Assembly (NCBI GenBank): GCA_020746105.1
Contig: CM036657.1
Coordinates: 5,620,417-5,684,416, forward strand
DNA: 64,000 nucleotides
Direction: 5' to 3'
Source: Trogon surrucura
Lineage: Eukaryota > Chordata > Aves > Trogoniformes > Trogonidae
The translations under genes and the position numbers were made by a program. Shown here piece by piece: positions 56,046 to 64,000 of the stretch. Each line of letters starts with the position of its first letter. The first letter of the stretch is position 1. The notes beneath the pieces were generated by a model that worked only from the letters and a program-made list of their open reading frames with translations, was not told where the DNA came from and made no database searches.

Positions 56046-59000
56046 TTGGGTGTGAAAATTACATTTAAAAGTGGGGAAATTACTCTGGAGGTAAAGGACC
56101 AACAGTATATCCAGATAATGAGTCTATTTTTGACTAGTTTTCCCACAGAGGAAAGGATTGCCGAGGAAATTCTGGACCAAGTATATCCTGGGATTTGGGC
56201 TACTGATGTACCTGGAAAAGTGAAAAATGCTCCACCTGTTGAAGTTAGACTTAAGGAGGGTAGAAAGCCGGTAAGAATTAAACAATATCCCTTGAAGAAG
56301 GAAGACAGGGAAGGAATTCGGCCAGTCATAGAGAAGTTTTTACAGTTAGGATTAGTAAAGGAATGTGAGTCTAACTTTAACACCCTTATATTGCCCATTC
56401 GTAAACCTGACGAGTCATATCGGGTAGTTCAGGACTTGAGAGCAATAAACAAAATAACTGAGGACCTCCATCCAGTGGTAGCGAATCCGTACACTTTGCT
56501 AACCCTATTAACACCCGAATTAGCTTGGTTTACTGTTTTAGATCTAAAGGACACCTTCTTTTACCTCCCCTTCCACAAAGCCAGCCAGAAATTGTTGGCA
56601 TTTGAATGGGAAAATCCCAAAAGCAGATGCAAAACTCAGCTCACTTGGACTGTGTTACCACAAGAGTTTAAAAACAGCCCTACCATTTTCGGCAACTAAA
56701 TGGCAAAGGACTTAGAATCCTGGGAACCCCCATCTGAGGAAGGAAGAACACTGCAGTATGTGGATGACATTTTAATTGCCACTAAGACAGAAAGTGATTG
56801 CAAGACTTGGACGATGAGTCTCTTAAATTTTCTTGGGCTTCAGGGGTATCGAGTATCCAAGAAAAAGGCCCAAATAATACAGCGCCAAGTGGTCTACTTG
56901 GGCTATGAGATCAGTGCTGGACAAAGAACTCTGGGACAGGCCCGTAAGGAGGCAATCTGCCAGACCCAGAGACTCCAGAAAGTAAAAGAATTGAGGACCT
57001 TTTTGGGAATGACTGGGTGGTGTCGATTATGGATTTACAATTATGGACTGCTTGTTAAACCTCTGTATGCATTGACAACCACCGAACAGAAACACCTTGA
57101 ATGGAACGGAGAGGCTATACAAGCCTTTGAACAACTGAAGAAAGCTCTAATGTCTGCTCCTGCCCCGGGACTTCCAGATGTAAGTAAACCATTTTTTTTA
57201 TTCTCTGAACGAGGGATTGCCTTGGGAATACTAGCACAAGACCTGGGCCCATATCGACAAGCAGTTGCCTACTTTTCTAAACAGCTAGATGCAACTGCGA
57301 AAGGCTGGCCTGGATGTCTGCGAGCGGTCGCAGCTGTGATACTGAACATATGAGGAGCTCGAAAATTTACCCTGGGACAGAAGATGACTGTTTTGGTATC
57401 CCACACAGTATCAGCAGTGCTAGAGGCAAAGGGTGGGCATTGGCTTTCTCCACAATGGTTTCTCAAGTATCAGGCTATACTAGTAGAACAAGATGATGTA
57501 GAGATCACAGTCACTAATATTGTCAACCCAGCCTCTTTCCTCAGTGGGAACACTGGAGAGCCAGTACACCACGACTGTCTGGAAACAATTGAAGCAACGT
57601 ATGCAAGTCGTCCGGATTTAAAAGACAGCCCAGTGGAAGATGGGGCCAACTGGTTTACAGATGGGAACAGCTACGTTCTGAGCAGTAAAAGATACATGGA
57701 ATAAGCCATAACCACTAGTTCAGAAATAATAGAATCGGGACCTTTGCCTATGAACACTTCTGCACAGAAGGCAGAAATAATTGCCCTGCCCCACGCTTTG
57801 GGATTAGCCCGAGACAAAGTTGTGAATATTTATACGGACTCAAAATATGCTTTTGGGGTTGTACATGCACATGGAGTAATATGGAAAGAGAGAGGACTAT
57901 TGAACTCTCAAGGAAAGAACATTAAGCATGCAGAGGAAATCCTACAGCTGTTGGATGCAGTACAACTCCCCAAGAAGGTGGCAATTATGCACATTAAGGC
58001 ACACCAAAAAGTGAGCTCAGAATTAGAAAAAGGAAATGAGCTGGCGGATAGAGAGGCAAAACAGGCAGCTAAAATGGAAATAAAATTGGAAGGAGCCTTG
58101 ATCCCAGATGGACAAATCTCTTTAGAAGAGAAGCCCAGGGATTCTAAGAAGGATCGAAAACTTATTACAGATTTGGAGGGATCTTATAACAAAGAGGAGT
58201 GAACTCGCACCCCCCAGGGGAAGTTAATCATTCCCTCTTGTTTAACTTGGCATTTGATAAGGGAAGAGCATAAGAAAAGACACTGGGGAGCAGAAGCCTT
58301 ATATAAACATTTAAATAAGGAAATCATTGCTGGGAATCTATACACAACTGTAAGGCAAGTGACTCAACAATGTGATCTTTGCCTCCAGACTAATCCCAAG
58401 AGTACCCCCAAAACAGAGGCCGGCCGAATTGGGAGAGGTAATGGGCCTGGGCAGCAATGGCAGATTGATTTTATGGAACTCCTAAGAAAAGGGGGGTATC
58501 GATACTTATTGGTGTTAACCGATACCTTTTCAGGTTGGCCAGAAGCATTTCCTGGCAGGACAGCCAAGGCACAGGAAGTAACTAAAGCATTAACATGAGA
58601 AATAATACCACGTTTCGGGGTCCCGGCAAATACATCTTCAGACAGAGGGCCTCATTTTACCTCACAGGTGGTACAACAGTTTAGCCAGTATTTGGGTATA
58701 GACTGGCAACTTCACACCCCTTACCACTCCGAGTCAAGTGGTCAAGTAGAAAAGATGAATCACTTAATTAAACAGGAAATTGTGAAGCTGGGGCAAGAGG
58801 CCCCAGTCTCTACCCCTGGCTCTCTTGCGAATAAGGACTAAGCCGAGAGCAAAGGAAGGGTTAAGTCCTTTCGAGATCTTGTATGGATGACCCTATGGGG
58901 TACAGAAAGAGATGTCCACACAGGTTGGGGAAGAAATAATGACTTCTTATATGGTGGCATTGGCCAAGCAGCTTAAAAGCATTGAAAAATGTGTAATGGG

Positions 59001-59071
59001 AGCTCGGGTTAGAGGTCCAGACGGACCTGTACATAATATACAACCTGGAGATTATGTATATGTTAAGTCTC
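56046..59071 (+). pseudogene. pol: ERV3 pol (RT, RNase H, integrase), decayed
   Basis: Gammaretrovirus-like pol in one frame from 56046 to about 58840, with stops at 56697, 57351, 57702, 58200 and 58596 and a frameshift near 58850. RT: VVQDLRAINKI, LDLKDTFFYLP, LPQEFKNSPTIF, YVDD near 56758. RNase H: WFTDGNSYV near 57652, IYTDSKYAFGVVHAHG, HIKAHQK. Integrase: the zinc region from HKKRHWG to CDLCLQ (about 58270-58390), then QIDFMEL, SDRGPHFTSQ, SSGQVEKMN. At 59071 an LTR insertion cuts the integrase C-terminus, which resumes at 60262. Confidence 0.92.
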
Positions 59072-60256
59072 TGTCGTGGGTTGACCCTGGCCGGCCGCCA
59101 GGTACCCACACAGCCGCTCACTCACTCCCCCCTTCACTACTGAACAGGGGGAGAAAATATCTCCAAAGGCTCAGGGTTTGAGATAAGGACAGGGAGATCA
59201 CCCTCATTTACTGTCCCGGGCAAAACAGACTCAGTATTGGGGAAATTAGGTACTTTTATTAAGAGAACTAATCAGAGAGGAGTAGTGAGAATTGAGAAAG
59301 AGCAAACAGATCTTAAACAGAACACCTTCCCCCCATCCCTCCCTTCTTCCCGGGCTTAACATCAATCCCGGTTTCTCCACCTCCTCCCCCCGAGCGGCAC
59401 ACGGGGACAGGGAATGGGGGTTGCGGTCAGTTCATCCGACGTTGGTTCCACGGCTTCTTCACTCCGGGGGAGGACTCTTCACTCTTCCCCAGGACCATTG
59501 TGGGGTCCCTCTCACGGGAGACAGGCTTCACGCTCTCTTCTCCGCGTGAGTCGTCCCACGAAGGGCAATTCATCACAAACTGCCCAACGCGAGACACCTC
59601 ACGAGGGGCAGCCCACTCCTCGTGAGTCTGAGGCGCAGTCCTTCAGGGGAAACTGCTCCAGCGTGAGCCACCCACAACGTCCCAAAAGTCCCACCGGCCA
59701 ACCTGCTGCAGCGTGGGCATTCCCTCTTCCACGGGCTACAGGTTCCGGCAGCAACTTGCTCTGATGTGGGCTTCCCACGGGCTACAGTCCCCTTTCAGGC
59801 ATCCACCCACACGGCGTGGAGTCCTCGGTGGACATCTACACGGTGATCCTCACGGTGGACATCTGCACCTCGCCCATGGGCTGCAGGGGGACAACCCGCT
59901 TCACCATGGTCTTCACCACGGACCCGGGGGACTCCTTCTGCTCCGGCGCCTGGAGCTCATCCTCCCCCCACCTCCTTCTTCACTGACCTTGGTGTCTGCA
60001 CAGATTCTCACTCCTCCATCTCTGTGCCAGCTGTTATGGCGCAGTTCTTTTTCCCGTTCTTAAATATGTTTTCACAGAGGCGTTCCTCTGCTATCACCTT
60101 ACTGATAGGCTCAGCCTTGGCCAGCGGCGGGTCCCTCTTTGTAGCCGGCTGGCATTGGCTCTATCAATCTTGGGGAGCTTCTAGCAGCTTCTTACAGAAG
60201 CCACCCTGCAGCTCCCCCCCCCCGCCGCCGCAATCTGGCTAGGCCAAACCAAAACA
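59072..60256 (-). mobile_element. 1.18-kb family solo LTR inside ERV3
   Basis: TGTCGTGGGTTGACC...CCAAACCAAAACA, minus orientation, flanked by the 5-bp duplication GTCTC (59067-59071, 60257-60261). Fourth copy of this LTR family in the window, with a few more substitutions than the arm copies. It interrupts the end of ERV3 pol. Confidence 0.92.
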
Positions 60257-60261
60257 GTCTC

Positions 60262-60450
60262 TTACAGAAAAGGCCTTGGAACCGAGATGGAAAGGACCAT
60301 TTCAAGTGCTTCTCACTTCATTTACAGCGATTAGAATCAAAGAACAAGGTGCTTGGATTCATCATACAAGAGTGAAAAAGGCTCTTCAACCATCATGGAA
60401 GGTTACCCAGGTGCAACCTGGAAGGTTACATTTTACATGGTCCTGATAAG
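60262..60450 (+). pseudogene. pol: ERV3 integrase C-terminus
   Basis: Encodes a KALEPRWKGPFQVLLTSFTA block and a WIHHTRVKKALQ block, the C-terminal domain typical of gammaretroviral integrase, after the solo LTR. It overlaps the env start in a different frame. Confidence 0.8.
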
Positions 60451-61670
60451 TTTGTTAGTTAATAAAGCAGAGCAATGGGAACACAATGTTTATGTGAGGA
60501 TTACACAGGCAATGAGTCACAGCTTTAATCTTTCTGATTGTTGGATATGTACAATGTTATCCAGAGATAACGAGGAAGCCCCAGTATGGGGAATCCCCAG
60601 CATGGACTGGAGAAAGAAAACATGGCAATGTAACTCTGGAAACAGTAGCACACAGCCAGGATCAAGGTTTGATTTGCTTCTTCGAGAAGGGATGACAGTT
60701 TACTCTAGATGTTTAAATGATACTTGGCCATGCACAAATTTTGGTCCACTTGCCTATACAGCAAAAGAACCTAATTGTACCGGGGCAGAATTTGTAGGTA
60801 TTTTTAACTTTACTACTTTAGGTGGGAATTTCACATTATGTGCAGACAAACAGGGTGAATTTGGTCTCACCCCCCCTTATAACGGAGGGCAAGGAAGCTC
60901 TTGGCTATGTGGAGACGGTTATGCCAGAAAAAAGTTTGCCTCTAAATTGGAAAGGTCATTGTATAGGGGGCTACCTTCATCCTAGAAGTAGTGTATTTAC
61001 CAATCCGCCCCCAGGGATAGTTCGAACACTGTGGAGGCGGACACGCGCAGTTCCGGATAACCCCCTTGAAAGGAGGCCATCTGCTTTCCATAGTTTTGCC
61101 CGATGGTTTCTTCCTTGGCTAGGAGTAAGTGAATTAGAAAAAGCCATAGTGAACATTTCGGCAGTGATAGAAAATATTGAAAATAAGACCATAGATGCCA
61201 TTCAGGCGATTCAGAAGGAAGTATCTAGCCTAGCAAAGGTTGTGTGGCAAAATCAGCAAGCGCTCGACCTTTTATTGGCCTACCAGGGAGGGGTATGCAC
61301 AATAATAAACACGAGCTGTTGCATGTATGTAGATCAAAGTGGGAGAGTTGCCACGGACTTGCAGAGTATTTGGGAAAAGGCTCAAATACTGCATGCAATT
61401 ACCAGGGACGATATCTTGTGGGGATTCCAAGAAATGTGGGAGAAACTTACCTCTTGGCTCCCTAGCTTAGCTTGGTTAAAGATGCTAATCATGACAGTGT
61501 TAGGGGTCCTGATTTTGGGGATATTGATTTTTATTTTCATTAGGTGTTTTCTTTGTTATTGTCAGAATACCAGAGATGCTTATAGTACCTGGAAGAAGCA
61601 CCAGTTGAGGCAAAGACTCGAATCAAATAGGTATTTTGAGAGAAAGTTAGAAAGGGAAACATTGTATTAG
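60395..61670 (+). pseudogene. env: ERV3 envelope, gamma-type, one frameshift
   Basis: SU frame from Met 60395 (60353 is an alternative) runs to 60985, and TM continues in the +1 frame to 61670. SU has a signal-like hydrophobic start, a CWIC motif (codon 49) and a WLCGDG segment. TM has an ERRPS/FARWF region after an R-rich stretch (WRRTRA), heptad repeats, QQALDLLLAYQGGVC followed by a CX6CC, a membrane anchor (about 61485-61550) and a tail. The frame change falls between about 60910 and 60985. CWIC with CX6CC is the gammaretrovirus/syncytin-like arrangement. Confidence 0.88.
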
Positions 61671-61722
61671 GGATAGGACTATAGTAAAAGAATTTACTAA
61701 TTTTTTTTAGAAAACGGAGGAC

Positions 61723-62250
61723 TGATGGGAAGATTATAGAAAAAAATAGCAGATGATTGTATTTAAACAGAGGTAGAGATACTGATTAATTACGTTAACT
61801 GTTAAGCTCTTCTTTGATAGTAGTTGAGCATTGTAGACACCCATTGGAGCAGTTCAAGACCAGTTGATACCAGCTCCACAGTTTGGATGGAAGCCGAAAG
61901 ATGACTGAGTCTGCGCAAGGAGCTAAAGGTGAAAAGTGCATAGCGAGGAAGACTGCAAGCCTTCCTCTAGAAGACCCCCAATGACCACCACCAGTAGGCA
62001 CTACACAGGCGCAGACAGGGAGAGATTATGGAAATGACTCATTTTAATAAGAAGCGGGACATGTTATGCATATGTATAGGCATATTGCAAAATTTTATGA
62101 ATATGCAACACTTTAATGTATATAGTCAAGGCAGGTGCCGCGTTGAGGCATGCACGGCTTTGATGAATTACCGTACGTGCATCCAGCTCTCAAAATACAC
62201 ATACCTACTTTACAATCTAATTGACTGTGGAGTCCGCATTCCGCAAGTCA
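61723..62250 (+). mobile_element. ERV3 3' LTR
   Basis: Starts TGATGGGAAG after the purine-rich AGAAAACGGAGGAC and ends CCGCATTCCGCAAGTCA. 528 bp; its last 471 bp pair with the 5' LTR. The start is inferred from the polypurine tract. Confidence 0.82.
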
Positions 62251-62447
62251 CTGAGGTGCAGGGTCCTGGTTTGGATTAGTGTTCAGAGATACATAAAGAC
62301 TAGAGCTGCAGAGACACTTGGGCTGGACAAGGCATTCCAAGGGGAGCACGGCACTGCACCAACAGTGCTCCACCCACACCTTTCTGATTTTGGGACAGTG
62401 TCACGTCCCAGCCACGAGAGTGGAACAAGTGACTTTTAGATTCACGC
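62251..62447. other. Short flank between ERV3 and CR1, nothing recognised
   Basis: About 200 bp with no similarity seen. It should be the 3' host flank of ERV3, but the 5' side is an opposing LTR, so no target duplication could be checked. Confidence 0.5.
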
Positions 62448-63308
62448 AGAATCACAGAATCACAGAATGTTAGAGGTTGGAAGGGACCTCAAAGATCATC
62501 TAGTCCAACCCCCCTGCCAGAGCAGGATCACCAGCAGCAGAGCGCATAGGAACACGTCCAGGCGGGTTTTGAATCCATCCAAAGAAGGAGACTCCACAAC
62601 CTCCCTGGGCAGCCTGTTCCAGTGCTCTGTCATCCTCACTGTGAAAAAAAATTTTCTCATATTTTTATGGAACCTCCTATGTTCCAGCTTCCACCCATTG
62701 CCCCCTGTCCTGTCAGTGGACACCGCTGAAAAGAGTCTGGCTCCGTCCTCCTGACACTCCCCCTTGACATATTTATGAACATTAATGAGGTCACCCCTCA
62801 GCCTCCTCTTCTCCAAGCTAAAGAGCCCCAGCTCCTTCAGCCTTTCCTCATAAGGGAGATGTTCCACTCCCTCCATCATCTTTGTGGTTCTGCACTGGAC
62901 TCTCTCAAGCAGCTCCCTGTCCTTCTTGAACTGAGGGGCCCAGAACTGGACACAATATTCCAGATGGGGCCTCACCAGGGCAGAGTAGAGGGGCAGGAGG
63001 ACTTCTCTTGACCTAATAGCTACTCCCCTTCTAATACACCCCAGGATGCCATTGGCCTTCTTGACCACGAGGGCACATTGCTGGCTCATGGTTATTCTGC
63101 TGTCCACCAGAACCCCCAGGTCCCTTTCCCCTGCGCTGCTCTCCAGCAGGGCAGTCCCCAACCTATACTGCCACATGGGGTTATTCTTTCCCAAGTGCAA
63201 AACTCTACACTTGCCCTTGTTGAACTTCATAAGATTTCTCCCCGCTCAGCCCTCCAGCCTGTCTGGGTCTCTCTGAATGGCTGCACAGCCTTCTGGTGTG
63301 TAAACCAC
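62448..63308 (-). mobile_element. CR1, minus strand, part 1
   Basis: Tail (AGAATCACAGAATCACAG) at 62448. Minus-strand frame 63230-62496 encodes ORF2 from [16 protein letters not shown] to the C-terminus without stops. Interrupted at 63308 by a solo LTR. Confidence 0.92.
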
Positions 63309-63708
63309 TGTAGAGGAATTTCTTGTGGAGCAGAGGCGCGGTATTACTTTAAAGATGTGGACAACCCAGTTTAGGCCTAAACAAAGGCTCTGTCCTTGAA
63401 GCTGCCTTGGAACACGGGGAGGAGGAGGTTTTATCTGTTTTGTGAGAGCTTTGCGAGATGCTTGGCTGGAGGTGCTGGCCCCGGGGGAGAAGGGGAGGCG
63501 AGAGCCGCCTGCATAGTGGAATGTCACTATCCAATAAAACACTGGCGTGTGTAAACCTGTGACTGACCAACTCTGTTAAGGGGCAGGCGCGGGGACACTG
63601 CTGAACTGTATATATTGAGCTGTCCGGGGCAATAAAGGGAGGACGACTTGTAGCCATATTGGTGTGATGGTTGTTAACTTGGCCGGCTCTCCGAAGGGAC
63701 CCTTCTAG
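63309..63708 (+). mobile_element. Solo LTR (400 bp) in CR1
   Basis: Starts TGTAGAGGAATTTCTTG and ends near CCCTTCTAG, between the direct repeats AAACCAC (63302-63308, 63709-63715). TATA-like GTATATATTG near 63609 and AATAAA near 63632. Its U3 start matches the ERV2 3' LTR (44476), but the remainder does not. Confidence 0.85.
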
Positions 63709-64000
63709 AAACCACTCCTCCCAATTTTGTATCATCAGCAAACTTGCTGACAACATTCTCTAATCCCTCGTCCAGGTCATTGATAAATATATTAAACAGC
63801 ACTGGCCTGAGCACTGACCCTTGAGGTACCCCACTAGACACAGGCATCCAGCCAGACTCAGCCCCATTGACCACAACCCTCTGGCTTCTTCCCTTCAACC
63901 AGTTCTCGACCCACCTCACTACTTGGTCATCCAGACCACACTTCCTCAGTTTACCTATGAGGATGCTGTGGGAGACGGCGTCAAAGGCCTTGCTGATGTC
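63709..64000 (-). mobile_element. CR1, minus strand, part 2 (runs off the window)
   Basis: Continues the CR1 of 62448-63308. Minus-strand frame 63919-63674 encodes RT ([30 protein letters not shown]). The 5' part extends beyond 64000. Confidence 0.92.

Noticed and set aside
1-64000. Exogenous virus or bacterial contaminant
   Set aside because: All retroviral bodies are embedded in CR1-rich bird DNA, carry stops, deletions or nested insertions, and have host-type flanks.

Overview
The window reads as bird nuclear DNA made almost entirely of transposable elements. The CR1 LINEs (3' ends with the short ATTCTATG-type tail), the long solo LTRs and the alpha/beta-, gamma- and ERVL-like endogenous retroviruses (ERVs) are typical of avian genomes. 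I find no host protein-coding gene, tRNA, rRNA, CRISPR array or bacterial-type operon. Such density, with near-complete proviruses, fits a TE refuge such as a W chromosome or unplaced heterochromatin, but nothing in the sequence proves the chromosome.

Layout. (1) 1-8065: two old CR1 pieces, one split by a 770-bp solo LTR with a 5-bp target duplication, then about 5.4 kb with no recognisable gene. (2) 8066-39232: a giant inverted repeat. The left arm (8066-22362) and right arm (about 24938-39232) are each about 14.3 kb, almost identical and nearly indel-free (paired coordinates sum to 47298-47300). They surround a 2.6-kb spacer. From outside inward each arm holds unique DNA, a 1.18-kb solo LTR, a decayed Gag-like gene, a 5'-truncated CR1, the 3' LTR, env, pol and dUTPase-protease of one retrovirus (here ERV1), and a full-length CR1 with both ORFs open. 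The spacer holds the only copy of the ERV1 gag gene and an LTR-like segment. Only the right arm is therefore continuous with gag. (3) 39233-45075: an env-LTR scrap of ERV1, another 1.18-kb LTR, and a second related provirus (ERV2) with a nonsense-riddled pol, no env body, and a 3' LTR. (4) 45076-51857: CR1 copies and an ERVL-like remnant nested in each other, including a solo LTR inside an old CR1 and a younger CR1 inside that LTR. (5) 51858-62250: two related gammaretrovirus-like elements head to head. One is a short minus-strand remnant. The other is a plus-strand provirus (ERV3) with both LTRs, a large internal gag deletion, a nonsense-decayed pol split by a 1.18-kb LTR, and an env broken by one frameshift. 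(6) 62251-64000: a minus-strand CR1 split by a 400-bp solo LTR and running off the window.

The most notable result is the inverted duplication. Its inner boundary falls at the 5' end of the full-length CR1. Its arms carry different disabling mutations in pol and pro, so they look like two real loci and not one sequence assembled twice. Each arm keeps an open 468-codon env and a CR1 with both ORFs open.
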